A stretch of 64,000 nucleotides of DNA from Prevotella sp. (GCA_017460515.1 JAFUAY010000035.1:42553-106552); one strand, 5' to 3'; counted from the first letter of the stretch, positions 22,389-32,049 are shown. The notes: generated from the sequence alone by a model not told the origin. Numbers and translations are program-made.

Positions 22389-24485
22389 ATGGAAATTAAA
22401 AATTTTACCATTACGAAGCGCGACGGTTCAAAAGATCGCTTCTCGCTTGACAAAATTATGAATGCCATCATCAAGGCATTCGAGAGTGTGAACGAGCCCT
22501 CTGACCTGGGCACGGTGTCAAAGATACTGAGTCATCTCGACATCCATGAGGATATCAAGGTGGAAGACATCCAGAACCAGGTGGAAGAGGCCTTGATGCG
22601 CGAAGGTCACTTTAAGGTGGCGAAGTCGTTCATCCTCTATCGTCAGGAACACACAGAAGACCGTGAGACACTGGAAAAGATGCTGTTCCTTTCTGAGTAC
22701 ATGGAAGAGACGAAGAACGCGGCAACGGGTTCGAAGTATGACGCCAACGCCAACGTGGAGCACAAGAACATTGCCACACTGATTGGCGAGCTGCCGAAGT
22801 CGAACTTCATCCGTCTGAACCGTCGTCTGCTCACTGAGCGCATCAAAAAGATGTACGGCAAGGAACTGGCCGACGAATATATCGACAAGCTGACACACCA
22901 CTTTATATATAAGAACGACGAGACCTCGCTGGCTAACTATTGTGCATCAATCACCATGTATCCCTGGCTCATCGGAGGCACGACTGCCATCGGCGGCAAC
23001 TCTACGGCTCCCACCAATCTGAAGTCGTTTGCAGGCGGTTTCGTCAACATGGTGTTCATGGTCAGCTCCATGCTGAGCGGTGCATGTGCCACCCCGGAGT
23101 TCCTCATGTACATGAACTATTTCATCGGTAAGGAGTACGGACTTGACTACTGGCAGCATCCCGAACAGCAGGCCGACCTCTCGCTGAAGAAGCGCACCAT
23201 CGACAAGGTGATCACCGACTACTTCGAGGAGATTGTCTACACGATGAAACAGCCCACCGGCGCACGGAATTACCAGGCAGTGTTCTGGAACGTGGCCTAC
23301 TACGACAAGTATTACTTCCAGAGCATCTTCGGCGAGTTCTACTTCCCCGACGGAAGCCAACCCGATTGGGACGGACTCTCCTGGCTGCAGAAGCGCTTCA
23401 TGAAGTGGTTCAACCACGAGCGCACGAAGACCATGCTGACCTTCCCCGTAGAGACAATGGCACTGCTCACCGACGAGAACGGAGAGTGCAAGGACAAGGA
23501 GTGGGGCGACTTCACAGCTGAGATGTATGCCGAGGGACACTCGTTCTTCACCTATATGAGTGACAATGCCGACTCGCTGAGCTCCTGCTGTCGTCTGCGC
23601 AACGAGATCACCGACAACGGATTCAGCTATACACTTGGTGCCGGTGGCGTCAGCACAGGTTCGAAGAGCGTGCTCACCATCAACCTGAACCGCTGTATCC
23701 AATATGCCGTCAACCACAAGATGGATTACCTGGAGTATCTGGGCAGCGTCATCGACCTCTGCCATAAGGTGCAGTTGGCTTACAACGAGAACCTGAAGGA
23801 CTTGCAGGCTCACGGAATGTTGCCACTCTTCGATGCCGGCTATATCAACATCGGTCGTCAGTATCTGACTATCGGTATCAACGGCCTGGTAGAGGCTGCT
23901 GAGTTCATGGGATTGAAGATTACACCTAACGAGAAGTATCAGAAGTTTGTTCAGGGCATACTCGGTCTCATCGAGAAGTATAACAAGCAGTATCGCACGA
24001 AAGACGTGATGTTCAACTGCGAGATGATTCCTGCAGAGAACGTGGGTGTGAAGCAAGCCAAGTGGGATCGCGAGGACGGCTACTTCGTACCACGCGACTG
24101 CTACAACTCTTATTTCTATGTAGTGGAAGACGACAGCTTGAGCGTCATCGACAAGTTCAAACTGCACGGCGCTCCCTATATCGAGCACCTCACAGGCGGT
24201 TCAGCCCTCCACATGAACCTGGAGGAGCACCTCTCGAAAGAGCAGTACAAGCACCTGTTGAAGGTGGCTGCACAGGAGGGATGTAACTACTTCACGTTCA
24301 ATATCCCCAACACCGTCTGCAACGAGTGCGGTACCATCGACAAGCGCTACTTGAAAGAGTGTCCGCATTGCCACTCGAAGAATGTTGACTACATGACTCG
24401 CATCATCGGTTACCTGAAGCGCGTGTCAAACTTCTCACAGGCACGTCAGGAAGAGGCAGCAAGGAGATTCTATGCACAGGCGTAG
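22389..24485 (+). CDS. nrdD: Anaerobic (class III) ribonucleoside-triphosphate reductase
   Basis: 698 residues. An N-terminal ATP-cone (about 5-95, starting FTITKRDGSKDRFSLDKI) senses ATP/dATP. The ten-stranded barrel catalytic domain follows, with conserved segments such as NADSLSSCCRLRNE. Near the C-terminus are the zinc cysteines (CNECG and CPHCHS) and the glycyl-radical site G674 in RIIGYLKRV. It makes deoxynucleotides without oxygen, using a radical installed by NrdG, encoded 29 nt downstream. A long leader with repeats suggests regulation. Confidence 0.96.
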   Translation: MEIKNFTITKRDGSKDRFSLDKIMNAIIKAFESVNEPSDLGTVSKILSHLDIHEDIKVEDIQNQVEEALMREGHFKVAKSFILYRQEHTEDRETLEKMLFLSEYMEETKNAATGSKYDANANVEHKNIATLIGELPKSNFIRLNRRLLTERIKKMYGKELADEYIDKLTHHFIYKNDETSLANYCASITMYPWLIGGTTAIGGNSTAPTNLKSFAGGFVNMVFMVSSMLSGACATPEFLMYMNYFIGKEYGLDYWQHPEQQADLSLKKRTIDKVITDYFEEIVYTMKQPTGARNYQAVFWNVAYYDKYYFQSIFGEFYFPDGSQPDWDGLSWLQKRFMKWFNHERTKTMLTFPVETMALLTDENGECKDKEWGDFTAEMYAEGHSFFTYMSDNADSLSSCCRLRNEITDNGFSYTLGAGGVSTGSKSVLTINLNRCIQYAVNHKMDYLEYLGSVIDLCHKVQLAYNENLKDLQAHGMLPLFDAGYINIGRQYLTIGINGLVEAAEFMGLKITPNEKYQKFVQGILGLIEKYNKQYRTKDVMFNCEMIPAENVGVKQAKWDREDGYFVPRDCYNSYFYVVEDDSLSVIDKFKLHGAPYIEHLTGGSALHMNLEEHLSKEQYKHLLKVAAQEGCNYFTFNIPNTVCNECGTIDKRYLKECPHCHSKNVDYMTRIIGYLKRVSNFSQARQEEAARRFYAQA

Positions 24486-24514
24486 GATCTCAGGTGAAAA
24501 ATGAGAAATGAATA

Positions 24515-24994
24515 ATGCTTAAATACGTAAACACAGGAATCGTATTTCAGGAGATACCCGACGAAGTGACACTGGCAATCAACATCAGCAATTGCCCGTG
24601 TCGCTGTCCGGGGTGCCACAGCCATTACCTCTGGGAAGATATCGGATTGCCGCTGAACACTGACGCCATCGATGCGTTCATCAGCAAATACGGCAACGAG
24701 ATCACTTGTCTGGCTTTCATGGGCGGAGATGCTGACCCGAAAGGTGTGAACCTGTTGGCACAGTATATCCACGAAGAATACCCTCAATTCAAGGTGGCTT
24801 GGTACAGCGGTCGGCTGCGTGTTCCCGCAGGTATCAAGAAAAACGATTTCGACTATATCAAGATAGGCCCTTATATCCGACACCTGGGACCTTTGAAACA
24901 ACCGTCGACCAACCAGCGTATGTACCGTCAGGAACCTAACGGTGAGTTTACCGATATCACCTACCGCTTCTGGCATCATCAAATGGCACAATAA
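24515..24994 (+). CDS. nrdG: Anaerobic ribonucleotide reductase activating protein
   Basis: 159 residues of the radical-SAM activase family. The [4Fe-4S] motif CX3CX2C is in NCPCRCPGCHSHYLW (residues about 28-42). FMGGDADP is the GGE-like SAM-binding motif. It abstracts hydrogen from the NrdD glycine using S-adenosylmethionine. Length is normal for the family. It follows nrdD by 29 nt and is closed by a terminator. Confidence 0.95.
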   Translation: MLKYVNTGIVFQEIPDEVTLAINISNCPCRCPGCHSHYLWEDIGLPLNTDAIDAFISKYGNEITCLAFMGGDADPKGVNLLAQYIHEEYPQFKVAWYSGRLRVPAGIKKNDFDYIKIGPYIRHLGPLKQPSTNQRMYRQEPNGEFTDITYRFWHHQMAQ

Positions 24995-25005
24995 CTACAA
25001 CAAAG

Positions 25006-25037
25006 AAACCTGCTTCCCTACGGACGGCAGGTTTTTT
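25006..25037 (+). terminator. Rho-independent terminator after nrdG
   Basis: AAACCTGC (25006-25013) pairs with GCAGGTTT (25027-25034) across a 13-nt loop, running into six T (25032-25037). It lies 11 nt after the nrdG stop. Confidence 0.85.
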
Positions 25038-25065
25038 GTTTGAGTGACGATTTAACAGTTAATAG

Positions 25066-25096
25066 TTTGAAAATAGCGGAAAAATTATTATCTTTG
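25066..25096 (+). promoter_or_regulatory. Promoter of the HMA/TonB-receptor operon
   Basis: TTTG (25066-25069), 19-nt spacer and TATCTTTG (25089-25096) form a full Bacteroidetes promoter 16 nt before the ATG at 25113. Confidence 0.85.
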
Positions 25097-25112
25097 CACA
25101 AAATTACTAATT

Positions 25113-25859
25113 ATGAAAAAAAAGATATTCCTTACGATAGCTGCCTGTGGCTTGTTCACGGCTGCTTTCGCCACGGGTACCGACACCCTCGTAGTTCGCA
25201 TCAAAGGGATGCGCTGTGAAGAATGCGCACATAAGGTGGGCACAGTATTAAAGAAGATTGACGGCTTCGAGCGCGCCAGCTATGATTTCGAAAAGCGCAC
25301 AGCCAGCATCATCTTCGACGCGCAGCGCACTTGTGCTGATACCATCAAGAGCCGACTGACCGCCACGGGACGTTATAAACCGACCGAGTACGACGCCAAC
25401 GAGGTGATTCGTCGCGGAATGGGATTGCAGATTAGCGACATGCATTGTCAGAAATGTGCTGAACGTATTACGAAACGCATCAGCCAAGTGGAGGGCGTTG
25501 ACAGTATCGCTCCACATCTTGACAAGCACTACGTGTTCTTCCGCTACGATGCCAACAAGACTTCGAAGGCAGAGATTCGCGAGATACTGGCAGGAATGGG
25601 CTACACACCCGTGACCTATTACACCAGCAAGAACATCAGCTTTGCCTATTTCATCATTCCAAAAGACAAAGCCAACGAGGAAACCATAGAGGCTGCACTT
25701 GCTCTCGACGGGGTCGATGATGCTAATGTCAACATGAAGCGCACGTCACTCGCCATCACCTATGTGAACAACGAGACATCGCCTGAAAAACTGATACAGG
25801 GACTGAAAGAGGCCGGTATCAAGGCAGAGGTTCCCAAGCCCCACGAGTGTAAAGAATAA
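25113..25859 (+). CDS. Periplasmic heavy-metal-associated (HMA) domain protein
   Basis: 248 residues with a signal peptide (about 1-20). Two ferredoxin-like HMA domains follow: the first about 24-88 with metal-binding C35/C38 in GMRCEECAH, the second about 102-163 with C112/C115 in MHCQKCAERI. A third, cysteine-free HMA-like fold seems to occupy about 168-240. Such domains usually bind Cu(I) or similar soft metals. An export signal is unusual for an isolated HMA protein and suggests periplasmic metal sensing or delivery. First gene of the operon; the TonB receptor starts 33 nt downstream. Confidence 0.87.
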   Translation: MKKKIFLTIAACGLFTAAFATGTDTLVVRIKGMRCEECAHKVGTVLKKIDGFERASYDFEKRTASIIFDAQRTCADTIKSRLTATGRYKPTEYDANEVIRRGMGLQISDMHCQKCAERITKRISQVEGVDSIAPHLDKHYVFFRYDANKTSKAEIREILAGMGYTPVTYYTSKNISFAYFIIPKDKANEETIEAALALDGVDDANVNMKRTSLAITYVNNETSPEKLIQGLKEAGIKAEVPKPHECKE

Positions 25860-25892
25860 ATAATCATGTTTTGCTGACGCTAACGATAAAGT

Positions 25893-28682
25893 ATGACGAA
25901 ACGAATCCTATTTCTACTGTCATTCATCACCTGCATCCTGATGGGAGCCACCGCTCAGAAGAATGGACACGAGCTAACTGTTACGGTGATGGAACGAGGC
26001 AGTAAGGAACCGGTGGTAATGGCCACCTTGAAACTGTTGCCTGCAGAAGTAATGGCGGTGACAGACATGAATGGTGTAGCCATCATGCGCAATGTGCCCA
26101 AGGGCGAGTATATGCTGCAGATCAGCTACGTAGGCTTTGAAACGATCAACGCCCGCGTCAAAGTTGATGGCGACAGGAAGATGAGTTACGTGATGCACCC
26201 CACCTCACTATCACTGAAGGAAGTCAAGGTGACCGCCCGACAGCGAGAGAGTGGAGCATCGACTGCCAGCGTAATCGGTCGACAAGCCATCGACCACCTG
26301 CAAGCTTCTTCATTGGCAGACGTGATGCAGCTGATACCCGGACAACTGATGGGTAACAACAATCTGATATCACCTACCAACCTGCAACTGCGCTCCATTG
26401 CGCCCAACAACGCAACAGCTGCCTTTGGTGCAAGTATTGTCATCGACGGAATGCCTGTCTCGAACAACGGCTCCATCAGCGCTGGAGGATTCACGCCAAC
26501 AGCCTTCTCAGGTACTGACCTCCGACAAGTGGCAGCCGACAATATTGACGAGGTGGAAGTGATTCGTGGCATCCCGTCGGCAGAATACGGCGACCTGACA
26601 AGCGGTCTTGTAGTCGTTCACTCGAAGGTGGGTGTCACTCCGCTACAGGTGAAGGCAAAGATCAACCCCGCACTTCAGAACTTCTCCGCAGGAAAGGGCA
26701 TGAACCTGGGCAAGTGGGGTATCGTCAACTTCAATGCCGACTACGCCAAAGCATGGGGCGACCCGCGTGAGAAGAGTCGTTCGTATGACCGCTATACCAT
26801 CCATGTGGGTTACGGCAAAGACATCACACGTCGCTGGCATACGGATACGAAGTTGCGTTTCGTTCATACGAAAGACTGGAACGGAGAAGATCCCGATGCC
26901 GTACAAACAGGTAATGAGACAAAAAACAAGAACCTGACACTCGGCATCACCCATAACGGACGTATTCAGCTGGATATGCCATTAGCACGAACGCTGAAAT
27001 ATACCGCAGGTCTTAACTATACGCAGACAGACAACCGCACCACAGCTTTCGTGGGCAACTCATCAGGACGCAACGACATCGTGATGGCTATGGAGACGGG
27101 CTATAACAATATCAACTGGATACAGGGCTCGTATCAGGCAACGGGTTATACGGAAAGCCGACCGGGAAATGTATTCTTGAAGCTGACTGACGACTTCTTC
27201 TGGCGAAAAGGCAAGACCGTACAGCGCTTCAAGATTGGTGCCGACTACCGTTACGACTGGAACAACGCCAAGGGATTCTACAACGAGGATGATTCACATC
27301 CCTACAAGACGAACGAGAATAGTCGCCCGCGTCCGTTCTACGATATCCCTGGGCTTCATCAGCTTTCATTCTTCGCTGAGAACAACTTCCTGTATAATAT
27401 TAATAAGGTGAACAAGCTGAGAGTGAATTTCGGATTACGATTCAGTTCGATGCAGCCCTTTGGCGATGTGGCTACCACAGCCCTCTCACCTCGACTGAAC
27501 GTTGCCTTCTCGGTGACGGAATGGCTCGACCTGAGAGCAGGTATCGGCATGAACTCGAAAGCTCCCGGATTAAACCATCTCTATCCAGACAAGAAATATA
27601 TTGACAAGGTAGCTGCACAGGAAATCTCACAGAGCGATCCCGTGACCAGTATTGTGAACTATCATACGGTGGTTTACGATGTGGAGTACTCGCGACAGCT
27701 GAAGAATGCCACCACCACGAAGATTGAAGCAGGTATCGATATCAAACTGCCCGGTAATCGCAAGTTGAGTCTGCTTGCCTATCACGACAAGACGCCCAAC
27801 GGATTTGGCAACGAGACGGAATACCTGGCTTACTATCACAATACCTACAGCAACGGTTCTGGCTATACCATCAAGCCCGGACAACCCACCACTATCAGAA
27901 ACTATGACAACTATGCTTCGCACTATCTGTACTACATGACAACGGGTAAGGTGGGCAACACGAACACAACTGTCAACAAAGGTGTGGAGATAGACTTCGA
28001 CCTGGGCGAGGTAAAGCCTCTGCGTACTTCAATCTACCTGAGCGGAGCTTGGAATGAGTCGAAATCATGGGACACCGACCTGAACACCAGCAATCCCAAA
28101 CAATTGCCTTCAACAGGAGCGCCCACTGATTATACTCCCATTAAGTTCATTTATCCTTCAGGCGAAGATTTCACCCGCTACCGTCGTTTCGTAACGACAC
28201 TCCGACTGGTGACCCATATCCCCGAACTTCGAATGGTGGCTTCGCTGACCGGACAGGCCATCTGGCACGACAGCAACTGGACCTATACCTCGAACAAGGT
28301 GCCTACGGGATGGCTGCATACCATTGACAACGGAGGAGTGCTGACGGTGGTACAGGAAAATCTGAGTACTGACATGCTGACGGGGTATATCGGTTATAAT
28401 GACGGACAGTATCACGCCACGAATACTGATGGTACTCAGCCTTATATCTCGATTGCCGACAACAACCGTACCTATACCGATACGGAACCTACGAAGCAAT
28501 CCATCACCTGGAACACCCAGTTCCGTCTGACCAAGGAACTCGGAAGGGTAGGGAGCCTGTCGTTCTACGTCAGCAACGCCCTGTTCTATGAACCCTACAT
28601 GAGCACAAACAAATCGTCGACACCAACACAGCGCAACACGGGAACATTCAGCTTCGGTGCTGAGCTGTCGCTGAACCTCTGA
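25893..28682 (+). CDS. TonB-dependent outer-membrane receptor
   Basis: 929 residues. A signal peptide (about 1-21) precedes a carboxypeptidase-regulatory-like domain (about 25-108; GVAIMRNVPKGEYMLQISYV), then a plug (about 120-235, with DEVEVIRGIPSAEYGDLTSG) and a beta-barrel to the C-terminus (SFGAELSLNL). It imports a ligand using TonB energy. No SusD partner is adjacent, which argues against a glycan-uptake PUL and favours a metal chelate, peptide or cofactor. Neighbours (HMA, DUF4876, DUF6850, FMN_bind) support metal-related uptake, by inference. Confidence 0.93.
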   Translation: MTKRILFLLSFITCILMGATAQKNGHELTVTVMERGSKEPVVMATLKLLPAEVMAVTDMNGVAIMRNVPKGEYMLQISYVGFETINARVKVDGDRKMSYVMHPTSLSLKEVKVTARQRESGASTASVIGRQAIDHLQASSLADVMQLIPGQLMGNNNLISPTNLQLRSIAPNNATAAFGASIVIDGMPVSNNGSISAGGFTPTAFSGTDLRQVAADNIDEVEVIRGIPSAEYGDLTSGLVVVHSKVGVTPLQVKAKINPALQNFSAGKGMNLGKWGIVNFNADYAKAWGDPREKSRSYDRYTIHVGYGKDITRRWHTDTKLRFVHTKDWNGEDPDAVQTGNETKNKNLTLGITHNGRIQLDMPLARTLKYTAGLNYTQTDNRTTAFVGNSSGRNDIVMAMETGYNNINWIQGSYQATGYTESRPGNVFLKLTDDFFWRKGKTVQRFKIGADYRYDWNNAKGFYNEDDSHPYKTNENSRPRPFYDIPGLHQLSFFAENNFLYNINKVNKLRVNFGLRFSSMQPFGDVATTALSPRLNVAFSVTEWLDLRAGIGMNSKAPGLNHLYPDKKYIDKVAAQEISQSDPVTSIVNYHTVVYDVEYSRQLKNATTTKIEAGIDIKLPGNRKLSLLAYHDKTPNGFGNETEYLAYYHNTYSNGSGYTIKPGQPTTIRNYDNYASHYLYYMTTGKVGNTNTTVNKGVEIDFDLGEVKPLRTSIYLSGAWNESKSWDTDLNTSNPKQLPSTGAPTDYTPIKFIYPSGEDFTRYRRFVTTLRLVTHIPELRMVASLTGQAIWHDSNWTYTSNKVPTGWLHTIDNGGVLTVVQENLSTDMLTGYIGYNDGQYHATNTDGTQPYISIADNNRTYTDTEPTKQSITWNTQFRLTKELGRVGSLSFYVSNALFYEPYMSTNKSSTPTQRNTGTFSFGAELSLNL

Positions 28683-28702
28683 ATATCAAAAACTTCAAGA
28701 TA

Positions 28703-29881
28703 ATGAAAAAGATAATCACCATATTATTTACCTGCGTAGCCCTGCTGACTGCCTGTATTGACTACGACAGTGCTACTCACGGTACTTCCTTTAACGTACA
28801 ACTGGTCATGGCTGACACATCGTTGAAGGTAAGTCTGGCAGGCAGAACAGTGTCGATCAAATCACATGAGGGACGCGTCATACGACTCATTACCGATTCT
28901 ACGGGACGAGCTCATACGGACGACCTGATTCCTGACTTGTATACAATCTCGACTAGTTGGAACGAAAACAAAGGTCTGATAGTGTCAGGAACGCTTCCAC
29001 AGCAAGCCATTACCAGTAGCACAGAGATCACGTTGACGCTTCGTGCATCAATCATCAGTCCGCTGCTGATCAGTAAGATCTATATGGCTGGTTCAAAGGA
29101 CAGGAACGATACGAACTACCTGAACGGCACCTATATGGAAATCTATAACCAGTCGGACAGCACCATTGATGTGGCAGGACTATATATCGGACTTTTGGAG
29201 TCGAACAGCACCATTGCCTATACATTGGAGAACTTGCACGAACAACATGCCGACTCGGTAGTACTCTTGAAGCAGGTGTTCCGTATCCCAACGGCAAAGC
29301 CCTATCCCGTTGCACCCGGTGGTACCGTATTGCTTTGCAACAGCGCTATCGACCACTCACAATACACCGATATGGAACATAGTTTGCTGGATGCTGACTT
29401 TGAGGCAAAAGACCTGCAGATGAAGGTTACGAACAACCCCGATGTGCCGGCGCTGGAAGCTGTCTATCTGCAAACAACTGCATCACTTTCGAACCTGAAC
29501 CTGACTCGTGGAGGACCTGCAGGGATCGTAATTTTTAATACCGAAGAAGACGTTACGGCAATGCCGCTCACCTATAAATATCCAAATACGGCAACAACGG
29601 GTGCTCAATGGATTTTACTGCCCAAGCGACTCATCATTGACGGCGTGGATGTGCTGCACCGTAAGAATACAGGCATCGATATTCAGACGAAGCGCCTGTA
29701 TACCGAAATAGATGCTGGTTACGCAGTGCTGAGTACGCTGAGCGGACTTGATGGAGAGGTAATCTACCGCAAGACCTCGGAACAGCAAGGAGCTAACGGA
29801 CAGAAACGGCTGGTTGACACCAACAACTCGACGGAAGATTTCCAGCTGTCGAAGACGATTAAGCCAAGAGAATATGATTAA
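28703..29881 (+). CDS. DUF4876 family lipoprotein
   Basis: 392 residues with a lipoprotein signal (MKKIITILFTCVALLTAC, Cys18). I recognise the Bacteroidetes DUF4876 architecture: an N-terminal Ig/carboxypeptidase-like segment (about 30-115) followed by a domain beginning LLISKIYMAGSKDR. Function is unknown. Its position between a TonB receptor and a DUF6850 barrel suggests a surface-exposed or periplasmic ligand-binding partner, analogous in place to SusD, which is inference. Confidence 0.82.
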   Translation: MKKIITILFTCVALLTACIDYDSATHGTSFNVQLVMADTSLKVSLAGRTVSIKSHEGRVIRLITDSTGRAHTDDLIPDLYTISTSWNENKGLIVSGTLPQQAITSSTEITLTLRASIISPLLISKIYMAGSKDRNDTNYLNGTYMEIYNQSDSTIDVAGLYIGLLESNSTIAYTLENLHEQHADSVVLLKQVFRIPTAKPYPVAPGGTVLLCNSAIDHSQYTDMEHSLLDADFEAKDLQMKVTNNPDVPALEAVYLQTTASLSNLNLTRGGPAGIVIFNTEEDVTAMPLTYKYPNTATTGAQWILLPKRLIIDGVDVLHRKNTGIDIQTKRLYTEIDAGYAVLSTLSGLDGEVIYRKTSEQQGANGQKRLVDTNNSTEDFQLSKTIKPREYD

Positions 29882-29950
29882 GAGTTCTTCGCAACGAGGC
29901 GTTCCTATGGAACAAGCGGAGAGTTTAGATATTTCAGACTTTTTGAGAAA
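29882..29950 (+). other. Spacer with a degenerate junction repeat
   Basis: The 69-nt gap contains GCGTTCCTATGGAAC, a small palindrome (GTTCC/GGAAC), followed by AAGCGGAGAGTTTAG, whose end matches the ACTCT-family repeats in reverse orientation. Probably a decayed copy. Confidence 0.45.
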
Positions 29951-31480
29951 ATGAGACGAACCATTATAATTTTATCATTACTGAATACAATAGTGGCTGG
30001 TGCACAGGAAGAGAGTGCCTACCGCTATGCTGACGCTACGGAACTATGGCGCAACACGCAGAATGCAGCAGGAATGAGTCTTGATTCAGCCAAGACACGA
30101 GGCTTTGCTTCGTTTACCCTTCAGCATAAGAGCGGTAGCTATCACCGAGTGCAGGAAGGAGGACAACAGAACCTGTTGCGCTTCGAGTCGGAACGCTATC
30201 AGCCCATTGGAAAGTATTTGGTGGGTTATGGACATTTCAGCTTCGAGATGGACAGGACGAAAGACCGCAGATGGGCTGACGTCTTCGACCCATACAACGG
30301 CAATCCATACTTCCCAGGCAGCGATGTGAATGGTAAGTATGACCGACAGGCATTCGACTTTACAGGATCGATAGGTACTCAGGCCATTGGCAACTTCCGT
30401 TTTGGTCTTCGACTGGATTATCAGGTGGCTGACCTCAGCAGACTTCGTGACCCGCGTTCACGTTCGCAACTACTTGAGTATCAGTTGACTCCAGCGATTA
30501 CCTATACTATCGGTAAGCACTCCTTGGGACTTTCACCTTACTATCATCGACGCAAGGAGAAGATGCCGTCATTGACCACCGTACAGAACGACCCGAATCT
30601 GGCTTATTACGAAATGCGAGGACTGGAACAGGCTTACGGTTCGATAGGTGCCTATAAGGGATTCAACCGACAGTGGGTTGACCATCGGCTGGGATTCTCG
30701 CTGAATTACGGCATAAAAACTGATTTCATCAATTCGCTGACCGCAATCACATTGGAACGCGGTGAAGAGGATATCCTGGAAAAGGAAAAACGTGAACCTG
30801 CTCATTACGCTACCCGTTCAATAGGAGTGAATAGTCAAAACCGCATTAAGAGTGGCTCCCTGTTGCATGAGGCTGACCTTCGTATTGACTATCAGCAGGC
30901 CTATGGTGATGAATATACCCAACAGCGCATGCAGACAACTGACGCGGAAACAGGTGTTACCTCATACTATCACGAAACGGTGGTTGCCTACGAAAAACGC
31001 TATCAGGCCAAACGACTGAATGCACAACTTCGTTATCGACTGAATTTTACGGAGGGACAACAGACAAAGGCTTACGTGGGACTTCTTGCGCAGATGGCTA
31101 CCACCAACCTCAAGCACAAGCTACCATCCTCTACCTTCGACTATAACCGCTATGCACTTACCGTAGAAGGAGGGAAAACGCTACTGAACAACAAACTCTG
31201 GATTGATGTCAATGGTGGCTACCATTTCACGAACACAAAGGATGAAGACCTGCAACTGGCAGAACCTAATTCCGTTTACGCTCAACAAGTGCTGTTGCCT
31301 GATATGGCCTACTATACAGCAAACTATTGGCAGGCTCATCTGCAATTGACCTACGCTTTCCCGCTGCACATTAAAAGCTTAGAAGCTAAATGGTTCGTGA
31401 GGGCTTATGGTGACTATCTGAAAACCAATAATTCACTGGACAACAAATGCGTAGGTATCTCAATTGGCATTCTGAATTAA
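29951..31480 (+). CDS. DUF6850 family outer-membrane beta-barrel protein
   Basis: 509 residues with a signal peptide (about 1-19) and a body of alternating amphipathic strands ending in an aromatic-poor C-terminus (CVGISIGILN). Assigned to DUF6850 by its pairing with DUF4876 and a TonB receptor and by its N-terminal YRYADATELWRNTQNAAGM segment. There is no plug domain, so it would be a porin-like or scaffold barrel. Substrate unknown. Confidence 0.78.
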   Translation: MRRTIIILSLLNTIVAGAQEESAYRYADATELWRNTQNAAGMSLDSAKTRGFASFTLQHKSGSYHRVQEGGQQNLLRFESERYQPIGKYLVGYGHFSFEMDRTKDRRWADVFDPYNGNPYFPGSDVNGKYDRQAFDFTGSIGTQAIGNFRFGLRLDYQVADLSRLRDPRSRSQLLEYQLTPAITYTIGKHSLGLSPYYHRRKEKMPSLTTVQNDPNLAYYEMRGLEQAYGSIGAYKGFNRQWVDHRLGFSLNYGIKTDFINSLTAITLERGEEDILEKEKREPAHYATRSIGVNSQNRIKSGSLLHEADLRIDYQQAYGDEYTQQRMQTTDAETGVTSYYHETVVAYEKRYQAKRLNAQLRYRLNFTEGQQTKAYVGLLAQMATTNLKHKLPSSTFDYNRYALTVEGGKTLLNNKLWIDVNGGYHFTNTKDEDLQLAEPNSVYAQQVLLPDMAYYTANYWQAHLQLTYAFPLHIKSLEAKWFVRAYGDYLKTNNSLDNKCVGISIGILN

Positions 31481-31490
31481 ACCATTTACT

Positions 31491-31568
31491 GATTCCTGCG
31501 TCAGAAAAGATGTAAAACATATTGAAATAGATTCTTGCGTCAGAAATGACGTAGTACATATTGAAACA
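31491..31568 (+). repeat. 39-bp tandem duplication upstream of the FMN-binding gene
   Basis: Unit 1 (31491-31529) and unit 2 (31530-31568) match at 33 of 39 positions. Each contains TGCGTCAGAAA and ACATATTGAAA. They fill most of the 112-nt gap between the DUF6850 gene and the FMN-binding gene and could be operator sites or a decayed duplication. Confidence 0.88.
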
Positions 31569-31592
31569 GAAATAATTATCAGATAATAAACG

Positions 31593-32000
31593 ATGAAAAG
31601 TATTATGAAAATGATGAACAGCCTTGCTGTGATTGCTGTGGCTGCCACGTTAGTAAGTGCAGCACCCAAAGAGGACAATGAGGTGATGACAAAAGAAGAC
31701 GGAATGTATGTGGTAAACACCACGACACTGGGAAAGACCGTTACCGGATACGTCAGCACAACTCCCGTCAAAATTTACATCAAGAAAGACAAGATTGTAA
31801 AGGTTGAAGCCTTGAAGAACGAGGAAACACCCAAATACATGGCAAAGGTTAAGAAGGGCCTCATGAACAAATGGGACGGAATGAAGGTTAAAGACGCCAT
31901 GAAGACAAAGGTGGATGGCGTTACAGGAGCAACATTTACTTCGGATGCCATTATGCAAAACATTCAACTTGGACTTGAGTATTACAAGAAGAATAAATAA
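31593..32000 (+). CDS. Secreted FMN-binding domain protein
   Basis: 135 residues. A signal peptide (about 1-23) is followed by a small FMN_bind domain with the signature VDGVTGATFTSDA near residues 109-121, the (S/T)GATxTS motif where NqrC/RnfG-type proteins carry covalently linked FMN on a Thr. In isolated, exported form it could be a periplasmic electron carrier. Being last in an operon with an HMA protein and TonB receptor, it may reduce a metal or its chelate, which is inference. Confidence 0.85.
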   Translation: MKSIMKMMNSLAVIAVAATLVSAAPKEDNEVMTKEDGMYVVNTTTLGKTVTGYVSTTPVKIYIKKDKIVKVEALKNEETPKYMAKVKKGLMNKWDGMKVKDAMKTKVDGVTGATFTSDAIMQNIQLGLEYYKKNK

Positions 32001-32049
32001 AAGACAATTGTCGAGAGTTTAGGGTTTGGAGTTAAGAGACGATTGTCTT
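32001..32049 (+). repeat. Hairpin enclosing an ACTCT-family repeat
   Basis: AAGACAATTGTC (32001-32012) pairs with GACGATTGTCTT (32038-32049) with one mismatch. The loop is GAGAGTTTAGGGTTTGGAG plus TTAAGA, a copy of the dispersed junction repeat. It starts immediately after the stop codon of the FMN-binding gene. Confidence 0.7.

Noticed and set aside
22947-24188. 413-codon open frame on the minus strand
   Set aside because: It lies wholly opposite nrdD, whose full-length protein has clear motifs. The antisense product is unlike any family I know and typical of a codon-bias shadow.
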